A stretch of DNA of 64,000 bases, from NCBI RefSeq assembly GCF_029227915.1, contig NC_079886.1, forward strand, positions 7,812,001-7,876,000. Direction: 5' to 3'. The first letter of the stretch is position 1, and each line of letters starts with the position of its first letter. A program made the position numbers and the translations under genes. The notes beneath the pieces were generated by a model, which did not search any database, had not been told where the DNA came from, and was given only the letters and a program-made list of their open reading frames with translations. Below are positions 53,381-64,000 of this stretch, one piece after another. This stretch comes from Hydractinia symbiolongicarpus. Lineage: Eukaryota; Cnidaria; Hydrozoa; Anthoathecata; Hydractiniidae.

Positions 53381-56300
53381 TTACTCTGCATCAGAACCAT
53401 GATGTATTTCAATAACAGGTGGTGTGCGTGTGACAAATGTATATGTTTCATTGTCACTGGCCTCACGCTGAAGTTTCGCACGTTTATAAAGTTCAGCAGA
53501 TTTTGACTGCAGCATATCATTTGGAGCGTCTAAGTATTTCGCATCATGGACTGTTGCAGATGCGCTCCGCGGACGTTTCCGAACGATGATTTCAACGTCA
53601 TTGCAGATGTCATTTTCCAATTCGTTGCATATGGATGAGTTCGAACTACATAACACTAAAAAAGTAATTTAATAGTAAAGTTAATCATTTTCCCATTCCA
53701 GGCACGGAGTCAAAAGATTGTCCTTATAATAACTTTAGGAAATAATAAATTGATCAACAGTAAATAATAAGTTTTTTATGATTTGTTCATATATATACAA
53801 AACTTACAGAAATTGATAAAATACCTGATTGTATTGTATAGTTAGGTAAACTAATGGAATTCATTTCATTTGGTGCGTGAGATGTGTATGAAGGGGGCTT
53901 CGATGGTAAAATAGAAAGTTTTTTCAGGGACTGTTTCGATTGATCTTTGTTTGTTAAAATAAAACTGCTTCTTCGGTTGCATTTTTCTTCGTCTGCTGCC
54001 TAAAAATAGAATAAAATAATAAGGGTGAACTTTAAACGGTCATCACGAAGTGTCACTTTGTTTTTCTGCTCCGTAGTCTAACTAATGATTTAATTTAAAT
54101 ATGAACATCCACAACTGCTCTTTTTTAACAAGATTGAAATATGTAAAATGTTATAAGCTGCAAATGCTGTAGTATAACCAGAATATCAAAGGATCAAAAA
54201 CGCTACTGAATTTAGGTCCGATTCAATAAAGTCAAAGTAAAACAAAATATATTGTGCATTAAGATTAAAACCAAAGTTTATTTTAGCGAAAATTGTTACG
54301 ATGCATGCCATTGTTTTGATAAAGCAGCTGCATAACTATCCTCATTGACTGGCTTTTACACTACTTTAAGGGGAGAATTTTTTGCAGTTTATTTTGTATT
54401 TAAAAGACGTAAAATAATTTTTGCGAAAATAATCTTTGCGAAGATAAATTTTTTGGATTATGTTTTTTATGCAATCTTCTGAACTTTTTTTCTCCATTGA
54501 GAGCTCTGACAATTAACTGCCTATGTTAGAACCATTTTACTTTATTGTTATTAGCAAAAGTATTTTGAGCGTCGCATAATAAAAGTCTAATGAATTTCAG
54601 ATTAAAAAAAGTTTTTTAAAAACTTTCCTTAGAATCTTCATGCTACTTATAACTTGGAGATTTCTTTCGTGCAAAAAATATAACTAATTCGACACCAATG
54701 CTAATATATGTTCCACTTTGACTTGTTTCCTTGTTCGCTCGACATTTTTATGTTAGCAGGATAATCAAACACAGAAGAGTGGAGGTCACTGGCAATATTT
54801 GAAGCTGTAAATCCCACTAAAGTGTTTGGCATTTCTATAAGTGATAGATGGACAATTGGCCTTTAAGGAAGTTTACGTGATGTACTTCTGTCCGGTTTAA
54901 ATAGTTAATGGTTAGCGAAACTTTACACAAAAAGGGTGCAACAAGAAATTACAGAGTTAGAAAGGTATGCGAGAATATCATTGCGCTTATCCCATTTTAA
55001 GATGTTTTGCGACAATAAACTTTCGTTTCTCGCTTAGTACTCTAATGTCATACCTAATTCGTAATGACAATTTGTCCTTAAAACGTTGATATCTCGTTTA
55101 AAATATATATTTGGTCTATTAATTTAAATTAGTAAGAATCATACCTCATCTAATGCTTTGTCAAACTGCTGTTGTTGTGTTTTGATGTTGCTTTTTAAAA
55201 ACTCGTTTGAGGCAAGTGTGAGCTTACTGCTCGTACAAGAATTTTGTGCCTACAATTAAAAAAAATTTGTCAGTTTAATTGCAGAATTCATAAGCCTTAT
55301 AAAGATATTTTGAAAAAGTAAATAGCACCTTTGCTTGAACTGCCAGTGTAAAATTGAATGCCAACAACATCTAAAAATACATTTGATAAAGTTTATTACA
55401 TTTTCTTGCGCAGTTATGTTGTTTTGTGCGGTGTGTCATCTGTTTTGAGTTAATGTCACATGATGATTAAAAATCCACTAGTCCTGGTGGGGAAAGGTAA
55501 GATCTTCAATCAAAACAAATGGCCTGAGATCTTAAGTTCCAACTCCCTTTGTGAACATCAAAGTCAGCTAGTAAGTACTAAGTTTGTTTGTAAGCCAAAG
55601 GTTGGTTTGTGAGCCCAAGTCCTTTTTTCAGTGCTTAATGTCTTTGTAAGTTCGTTGGTCAACATTGGCAAGTAAACTTGGACAACTTTGAAGCGCGTAT
55701 GTCTAATCTAAAAACAGTGTTTATAACTGCTTGTTAAACGATGTTCAACATTTGAGCCTCCTTTACAATACATCATGCATGACATTGTATTAGGTCATGT
55801 TACGTTGTTATTTTCTACCAAAAGTGTTAAGACACACAAAGAGGCCTGCATCCTTTAACTTCCCTATGATTTTAAAACACATGTAAGAAAAAGTCTTGTT
55901 ATCTCATTATCGATAGATACTTACTGTAAAACAATTTAAAATTGAGAAGGACAAAACGGTTGCAAATTTATGTGGATTTTCAAGAGATTCTTTTTGCACC
56001 AAGATTACAGCCAACAAGAATATCATCAATAAAATCAGCATCCTAAAAAAAATTTTTTGGCTCCAGTTCACTAAATTAAATCTTCGTGAAAAACGTACTT
56101 TTTCTGAATCGCAAAAACAAATTCTTTCGACACAATTTAGAAAGCTGACGTTGTGTTACAAAAAGAATAACTGAAACAAGAAAATCGACATTTTTATTCT
56201 GGTAATTGTGTTCAAGTTTATTTTAACAGAACTGCTTTATACAAGGGTCGTGAAGCGGATTTATGAATGGAAAATAATTGCATCTATTCAGAAAAAAATA

Positions 56301-59300
56301 TACAGAGTACTAAGCAAAGGAAAATATATAAAATAGTCGAGTAAAAATTAGAAATCAGTCTGTCCTCATTTTCTCTGCTCTATTAACCACTTTTTTCCAC
56401 TTTTCCCCACAGTTTTATTTTATGCTTTTCATTTGCTTTTGCAATCTTTCTGACAGCGTGGAGTAAACAAGATCAGTGTTTTTGGCGTTGCATATTATTT
56501 TTAGACTGACGGAAAACATGCGATTACTTACAGACAGTAATATGTTATGGTTGAACAGCGCTTGTCATTATTCCAAATATAGTAGATACTCAGGATAAAG
56601 AAAACCTAAAACAAAATAAGCTATTATTTTTCTGTCTTTTAAACTCCACAAAATAGCGAAAAAGTTTCAAGCGTGTCTTTATCTTTTCTTATTTTTTTCT
56701 TGCGACAATAAATTCAGAAGAGGCAGAAACCTTTTTATTTTTATTAAACTTAAATTGGTGGTAATGAGAATTAAAAACGAGAACATGGATAAATAAATTC
56801 TTGTTATTAAAATGTTAAATGCATGTACCATTGTCAGCATCAAAACGCAAGCCAATGTAACATATCCCGGAATGTCGTTTGAAAGTGGCCAGCAACTAAA
56901 ACAAAAGAAAATTGTTGTTAATGTCCTGTGTTCACTTTATACTTTGATGCAAATTGGTGATAATAACAAACGTTGACGCAGAAACATTTTGGAACATTAG
57001 ATATTTTGTGCGCATTGAATTCTTTTGATGTTATTCGAAAAGTTTTACCTAAATTATTTCGTCAGTGTTCGTTATAATTTTTTATACCTTGTTTAGATAT
57101 AATAAACTATTACCAATTGCGAAGAATGAAACTCTTTTTGATTATTATCCATGATTAAAATAATATGAAAGGAAAGTGTGCAAGAAGAAGTAACATACAG
57201 CTCATTCGTACGTCACACACAAGGTATTTCATATTTCACTACCTCTATTATGTTGTATCGCTTCATGTCCAACCAAAAAGACTTAAAATCAAACACAACT
57301 CACCTTCTTTTATGCGTATCTCGTGTTGATTCAATGGTAATTGAAAATGCAATGCAAAATCCTATAAACAAAAGCAGTAATAACAAGACTGTTTATTACT
57401 CGTTATTATTTAAAGAACATTCATAATCAATATACTTCAGTATAACAGTCATGGATATAATAATTTTTACATTTGGGCTACCTCTTGTAATTGCTTAATC
57501 ACCTTGTCAATAATGTACAGCTGGTATGTGTTGGAAGATGTGTATTACATTGGGTGGGTGGGTGGGTGGTTAGCTTGGAAAAAAGTATTAAAATTAAAAA
57601 TTAGAGTAGTTAACAGTTATGATCGTATTTTTTTTATTTTGATCATTTTGGCAACAAACTTTTTTAACTTTAATGCTTTAAATAGTAACTAGTCGTTAGC
57701 CCGAGGAAAAATCCACGGGTTCGCCCGTCGCAGCTAAGCTACCATTTTGCGTGACAGACAGACGGACGGACAGATGTATACGGGCATTATAATATAGATG
57801 GCAGCGTGACAACTTATAGATTAAAGTCAAACCAGAACTGAAACGAGACGAGCAGGCTCTCGTTCGGCTTCTGGCTATCGATAATAAAACCCACTAGCAG
57901 AACACTATAGTTAGAACTTAGGAATAATAAATTACCAGTCATTGTACTCCACCATTTTTTATTTTTAGCCATCTCTCTCCATCCACAATAGTATAACATT
58001 TCATTAGTGCATAGTAAAATGACCATTTGAATAAAAAACGTCAGAAAGCCAGAAGAAACATTGCAGTGAGTCTAGACAATAACAATAAGTTAAGGTGAAA
58101 GCTAGAAAATAAATTGGTACCTCTTGCGTTATTACTATAAAAATTTAATACGTTGCAAGTTATAGGTTATCGATTACAAGACGGATATGGACAATTACGT
58201 GTCACAAATACCCCAAGTTATAGTAAAGCAGCGAAATATAGGTTTCACTAAATTTTTAATAGATTTAATGGTTTTACTCACCTGCATATCCACTCGATAA
58301 ATCCCAGCGAAAATAATACTTTCCATAATAATTAACATTATTATTCTCAGAAAGTGAATTGAACTGACGAAGACGAAGTCCAATCTGGAAACAAAGCATT
58401 AGTGATCTTACTTCAGAACTGAATTAGCACAATCACCAAATTTGAGTTTTATTCACCGTGTATTTTTGATAAAACTAAAATAATTTCACAAAAACTGGTC
58501 GCCCCACAAAACATTGATTCAGACAGGCAGGATTTTCTTTTTCATTTCCTCATCAAAAATCAACAGATTGTAAACTTGCGCACCCCTGATCTTAATCTAT
58601 TTCTTTATAAAGACCTATGTAAAGCAGATACCGCTATCCATATTTTAATAATTTAGACTGGGGTGCTTATCTTAACCTAAGATTATTGCTTTTTTGCTCA
58701 AAGCTTGTGGCTAAACCGCTCCTAGCCCTTTAATATGACGTGTGTGGATTATGGGTTCAAAAAATAATATAACTTTTAAAGTATAACAAAAATCTAGCTA
58801 GAAGTTAGATAGAAAATTAGCTAGGCTCTTAAAAGATCAAGTGATTTTCGACAAATACTTTTAGAATTTTGCTCTTTGTGAATAAGAATTTTAGACTACA
58901 ATAAAACTTCTATTCACGAAGAGAAATGAAAATTTTAATGATAATGAAATGGCTTGGAATAGTTTACTTGATACTAATTGTCTGTTTTCCATATCATACA
59001 ATGTAAAGGGGAAAAAAATTTATTTCGCAGGTAACCCACAAATTCGATTTTTTATTAATCTAACTTGGCCCAAATAATTCGTAGGTTCATAATTTCATAT
59101 GCCTAAAATTTTTGTTTGGGTTGATAAATTTCTGCAAAACACCCAAATTGGATCAAATCGCAAGAATAAATTGTTGTGAGTAGCGAATGGCGCAATTGGA
59201 TGTGATAGCTTAAATGTCTGACAATTTTTCGGTTATATATATATATAACTTACCCATTTAGACAGACCATACATTTATCCAGTGTTTTCTCCATTCGTAT

Positions 59301-62300
59301 AGGTTCTGTTAGGAATAAATTGCGTCGAATATATTCAGTGTCTACTGTACCATTTTCCCTATTATACAGCATCAAATACGCTTTATCATCTGATAACCTG
59401 CGGTAACACCATTTGCATTTTGTTTCTTTTGAGTGACATGACGCGTCATCTGTTTGACTGGCCATCCGTCGGATACCGTCTATCAGTCTTGTGACTAAAG
59501 CTAAACTAAAAGAAATACATTGCTATCATCAAAATTATCTCAAAAAAAAACAATCATAATAAACAATTCCGCAGGGAACATTAATTGAGAAAAACGGATC
59601 ATGATATCGTGGTTTTTTGGATATATTGAATTTTACTTTGGTATCTTTACTACGTTATGTTCTTTACATTCGTGACCTTCCACACAATCAGTGTTCTTTA
59701 TTAACGAGGTTCTAGAAACTTGTTTTCAAGAATAAAGAAGTAAAAAGTACGTATGTTATTGATTTGTTCTTATTAAAACCAAAGTCTTTTGTTGAGACAT
59801 AATTTCAAAATAATTAATCATTTGCCGTAGCAGGTCCTCGCTGAATAAATAAAAACACTAATATGCATACCTGTGTCGCACAAAAGTAAACACCAACATT
59901 GTGAGAAAACAAATCGATATCATGTAACTCACTTTTAAAGGGTTTGGTAGTTTCTATAAAAAAAATAAATCATATTTAAATAAAATGATGATACATCATC
60001 TGGTGTTTTTTCGGGGTGTTTCGTATTTATTGCTGACCATGTCATCATTTCCATGATATAAGTGTTGTCTCTGCACACAAACGCTAACAAGTACGCCGAA
60101 TGCCTTCATTAAAATAGTTAAATTTCCAGCCTCTGATACTGACAAAATCCACATGTAAGGCATATTTTATTACCTGGATTTCAACTTTATCAAACTCAAC
60201 TTTTGTGAGAAATAGTTCGACTAGATTATCTGCTTCGACACCTTCAAGCAGTATATACACATCATACGAATCTGGTTTGTATGCATATATTTTATTTTCT
60301 GATGAATACTTCATTTTGATTGTATATGGATCACCTTCAAAGCGTGCGTATGTATCTAAAGGAGAAAATTATTACGTTAATTATGCGACACTACATTTTT
60401 AACATTCTTTTGCTAAAAAAAGTCTTGCTGTGTTTAATGAAACCAAATTTTCTTGAAAACGCAAGAATGCGCTTTATAACTTTTAGTATATCCAGAAAAA
60501 AAGTGTCCCTTCTAAGCCTTGGATAGAAAATTTGTCCTATTTTTCAAGGCTGTTACAATAAAAACTAACTTCCACCCGATTTTTAATGCTCCAGAACAGT
60601 TGTTTGAAATTCATGCTTACCATGCATTTGAAGCGATTTTCTCACAGTGTGTACTCCATCGTATGACACATCATTGTCAAAAGGTAAGGGCCAGTTCATT
60701 TTTCCAAATTGATGTGTCATTTTTCCTTTCAAATTTCTTATGTAGATCATTACATTCTTCTTTCCTTCTTTTGTCAGATAGTCTTTTACTTTGATAACAT
60801 AGGTATGTTTTTCTCTTTGTTTCAAGCGAATCAGTGTCGGCATGTCCGTTGGTATAAAGGAAGGATCTAAAAAATAAAAAGAGGAAATGTGATGCAGAAG
60901 AAATGCAGCTGTCTTGTAAAGCATCTTAATCTGTCTCAGGGAGTCAATTTTTTTATTTATGAGTGCATAAAAAATGTCCCAACTTGGAGAGGCTGTTTGT
61001 CAAGATTAATCTTGTTTGGGGGCATTCAAAAGTTCTTTCCAAGATCTGTCAAATTAAAAATCGGGTTGGGCTTAAAGTACTACGTCAAAAATTCGCCCGG
61101 AAAAGGGTTGAATCATGCAGGACCTGAATATAACCTGCCTTTTGTTAAAAACATTAGGCTAATTTCTTCATTTACACAGAATCATTAAATATAATTTTAG
61201 AAATTTTAGTTGCAAATAAACAACTACATATTCCAACAAGTCATCATTGGTCTATTCTGTCACACAAGCACCCTTTACCATTCCATACATTGTACTACAT
61301 TTGCCGAACACATCCTTTGTCAACAACAATAACAAAAGCATATCACAACATACCATTGCACAGCCTCTCAATAATATCATCTCGATTTAGGTTTAACTGA
61401 CGACTTTGCAGAGACATGGTATGGTTATTATCCATTCTATAAAAATGTTTATCGTGTTCTGCAAATAGAGAATAAACGTGGATGTTCTCATCTTCAGCAT
61501 TATTTATCTGTCCCAAAGTTTCATCAGAGAATACTTTCTCTTTGTCTGATACTATGGCGATAATGTATTTCTTTTCGTGATGGTTTTTTCTTCGTCGACT
61601 TTCCTTTAACGTTTTTACAGTAGCGTTGATCATTGTGGATAGTTTTATCGGTAACGAGTTTGGCATTGTACGAAGAAACTGATACAATTTTGATGGTTTT
61701 GAAAAGGCTCTGCTAATCCTAAAAATACAAAGTTAGTCAGAATTCCGAAAAAAAGAAAGGATACAGTTATTTTATCTTCCCTAAGTAACAAACATTTTAA
61801 ATGGTATAGAAAATTTGGTCTACAAAAGTTTAGGGCCACCTCTGTTTGGGCCGGTTTTGAAGACAAAAACACGGAAAAGCTGGATTGATAAAATTATCGC
61901 TTTGAAAGGTAAACCTTGTTCTAATCTTAGATTAGAATTTCAGCGCAGATAGATCTCCATAATCGATTCAAATACCACATTAGCATGTTGTTCTTATGTA
62001 AAATTGCAGAAATTGTTGAATTTTAGTGTCGCCAAACCTTTAAATCCAAAAAAAAATAAATCAAGAAATATTAGGTGTTCGCGAAAAACCTAAAGATGCG
62101 TCCTCGTTTAATTTGTACCTTGAACAACAGAAAAGCTAATAAATCCTAAGAATACATAAGAACGCGGAGATGGTGTAGTGGTAGCGCATTCGACTTGTTA
62201 TAATAAGTTGGCAGGTTCGAATTCCCACTTCGGTGCACTTTAAATGCAGTGTTGTTAGCTCATTTGGTGCCATCTACTGACCGCTAACTGGCTTGTGTGG

Positions 62301-63610
62301 CAGGCAAGCAAGTTAGAGCAATGCTATACGTATCTATGGCGGTAATGTAACATAGATCAGTCGGACGGGAGGAAGAGCCAACCGTTAGGATGGAATCCCC
62401 AAGGACGTTAAAACTTCCCGTTACTTACTTATGTGTACGTATGTATGTATGTATGTATAATGACTTACGAACATGAACCATCGATGGAAAAAGCAACTTT
62501 GATGTTTGATTGACGGGTATAATTTGCAAAGATGTTTGAAACAAAAGCTTCAACCTTGCTTTTGTGTTGATTTTGCGGAAAATCTGGATAGAACAATAAC
62601 ACAACAAGAAGATCCTTTGTGTGCTCTAAGAATATAAAAGAAGAAAAATATAAAAATATTTAAATGATTGAATTTATTCTCTTGGCACCAGACATAGTAC
62701 GTGCTGAGTTGAATTTAGGCATTTCACAAAATATGACAATGAATTCAGCAACCATATGGACACAGCACTAGCAGTTAAGATCCCGAAACTGTCTACCTAA
62801 GCAAAGCTTCTTCTCTGGATATCCACCCGTGTTGCAAAAAGTATCGTCTTCAGTCAATATTCCACTGCGACATTGTTGTTCATATAGGCAACGGTACGAT
62901 CCTTGTCTTTTTTCATCTGTTTTGATTTTGCCAGGACAATTTAAAACCTACAAAGATGTGTGACATACAAATTTAACTTTTAGCATGATTACCTTACCGA
63001 AAAAAAAACTTTAAAAAAACTTTAAAACTTTACTTTAAAAAGTGACAAAATATTTCGAGCCGGACAAACAGATTGTCCCACAAATATTTTGTCCCACGAA
63101 GTATGCATTAGAATGCTCACTTAAATTTTTATTAACATCTACAAAGAAAATTAGCTAAAAATAAAGAAACAAAAAACGAGATTTTTGAAAATGATCATAA
63201 GTTCTCTAGTTTTCGGAAAATGTTTAACGAATAATTTTGATCGACAATTTTAGTCCGATACGGTATTTTAAAAAGAACGACAAAAAATTTTGTGATCAAC
63301 GACTGCAAATATTAATGGAGTACGGCATGTGCAAAACATAGTGACAAAATTCATTTAAAAAAACAACACCAATTTCATTAAAAGTTCCTCACCTTTCTAA
63401 CTCTTTGCCATATGTTTAACAGAGCTGGCAGTTCTTTGGTATCATTTTTTAAATGATGTAATATCTTGACCATATTTTCCAAGCTTCCAACAGCTAGCCT
63501 TTTATATAATTTACCCAATGGTTTCCCTTTAACATAAGAATAACTTTCACCCCAGATATATGCAGCAGTTCGGAACGCAAATGTTGGAAAAAGTAATACT
63601 TCCGGCGCCT
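53381..63610 (-). CDS. GH19-like / VWA-like / seven-transmembrane receptor, copy 2 (5' exons beyond window)
   Basis: Eighteen exons correspond one to one with exons 3-20 of copy 1: 63610-63393, 62947-62797, 62625-62469, 61718-61354, 60866-60621, 60355-60174, 59953-59871, 59505-59254, 58384-58282, 58071-57936, 57361-57304, 56895-56829, 56605-56532, 56042-55925, 55370-55329, 55249-55145, 53999-53825, 53655-53381. All lengths match copy 1 except the exon at 55145, which is 9 bp shorter (in frame). No stop or frameshift interrupts it, so it should be functional. The VWA exon differs in only about 6 of 112 compared residues, whereas the first intracellular loop and the membrane segments differ more. 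The Cys pattern of that loop is kept (CHSKETKCKWC, CMVC) except for one Cys changed to Tyr. The intron sequence just before 64000 aligns with that of copy 1 at 38241-38276, so exon 2 should begin immediately outside the window. Confidence 0.75.
57691..57797. mobile_element. Dispersed short element, copy 2, inserted in a receptor intron
   Basis: This is close to 2837-2953 throughout (GTCGTTAGCCCGAGG, GGTTCGCCCGTCGCAGC, AGCTACCATTTTGC, GACGGACGGA, GGCATTATAAT). The matching intron of copy 1 (around 33160-33170) joins TTTAATGCT directly to ATGGCAACGTGAC, the sequences that flank the element here. The element is therefore present only in copy 2 and its ends can be read from the pair. The transposition mechanism is unknown. 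Confidence 0.75.
62164..62460 (+). mobile_element. tRNA-derived SINE in a receptor intron
   Basis: The left end has a pol III A box (TGGTGTAGTGG, 62171-62181) and B box (GGTTCGAATTCC, 62214-62225) within a degenerate tRNA-like head. About 190 bp of tRNA-unrelated body follows, and the element ends in a (GTAT)n tail just before 62460. It sits in the intron between the exons at 62469 and 61718 and directly abuts the splice donor of the former. The equivalent copy 1 intron (36719-37130) lacks it, so insertion followed the gene duplication. Confidence 0.75.
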
Positions 63611-64000
63611 CTATAAGAAGAGAATAAATATTTGGTACAGGGAGTATAACTGTGTCCTTGAAATTACTAGAGTATAGGTGTTGGTTAGCTATTTTGTTAC
63701 TGGCATTACTTTATTAGACAAAACATTGTACAAAAGTTTAGTATATAATCGCTCGTCAATATTAACGACCACGCAAAGTTTTATATCTAGATTTTTCAAA
63801 AAGCTCAAAGTAACCATGGTTTTTTGCCGACAATGTTTTGTCGTTAAAGTCAATTTTATGGCCATCCTCGACCTTTGGAGTCTAATTGTTTAAGAGACAA
63901 GAGCGAAATATGTAACTACTGATCAAATTTATCCTTAAAAATAAATCCCCAAAGTTATTGAATTTTATTTTCCAACATTGTAAAAACCTATTTACACGTA

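Noticed and set aside
62164-62235. tRNA gene
   Set aside because: A and B boxes are present, but the acceptor and T stems do not pair well and a SINE body follows, so it is a tRNA-derived SINE head.

Overview
The window is animal nuclear DNA, strongly AT-rich, with spliced genes that use ordinary GT-AG introns and with many microsatellites and dispersed repeats. A tandem family of intron-containing universal stress proteins (USPs), an intronless rhodopsin-class GPCR and lineage-specific multi-domain receptors all suggest a cnidarian. The class (anthozoan or hydrozoan) cannot be decided from the sequence. The cnidarian assignment is inference; no organellar or ribosomal marker is present.

Left part (1-26.7 kb). 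A 5'-truncated, nonsense-mutated LINE lies on the minus strand at about 0.3-2.37 kb. To its right are six USP genes, all on the plus strand (3.08-26.62 kb). The first lacks its 5' exons in this window; the other five are complete four-exon genes of 151-182 residues. All share intron phases 1, 1, 0 and end in an exon carrying the G-2X-G-9X-G-S ATP-binding signature. Their introns and spacers hold a long degenerate satellite, a (TA)n array, a MITE-like inverted-repeat element and CTCCT-rich repeats.

Middle (26.7-29.1 kb). A spacer without a recognisable gene, containing a GTT/GTC microsatellite.

Right part (29.1-64 kb, minus strand). Two tandem copies of a large gene, each with at least 18-20 exons. 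Copy 1 occupies 29118-39257 (first exon not found). Copy 2 occupies 53381-63610 and continues past the window edge. The exon structure and every splice phase are conserved. The predicted protein has an unusual architecture: a Cys-rich segment, a region resembling a GH19 chitinase/lysozyme fold with an altered catalytic motif, a von Willebrand A-like domain without MIDAS, a putative beta-sandwich, seven membrane segments resembling secretin/adhesion-class GPCRs, a Cys-rich insertion in the first intracellular loop, and a tail of about 187 residues. This is the most interesting system in the window: a possible glycan-sensing or adhesion receptor without a visible GPS/GAIN site. The copies differ by element insertions that are filled in copy 2 and empty in copy 1.

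An intronless class A GPCR (40281-41210, minus) lies just upstream of copy 1. The region 41.2-53.3 kb is gene-poor. It holds tandem repeats, a perfect 28-bp palindrome, a fold-back element, a retroelement C-terminal fragment, a small ORF with a decayed duplicate, an (AAT)n array and two weak candidates for small secreted-peptide genes.
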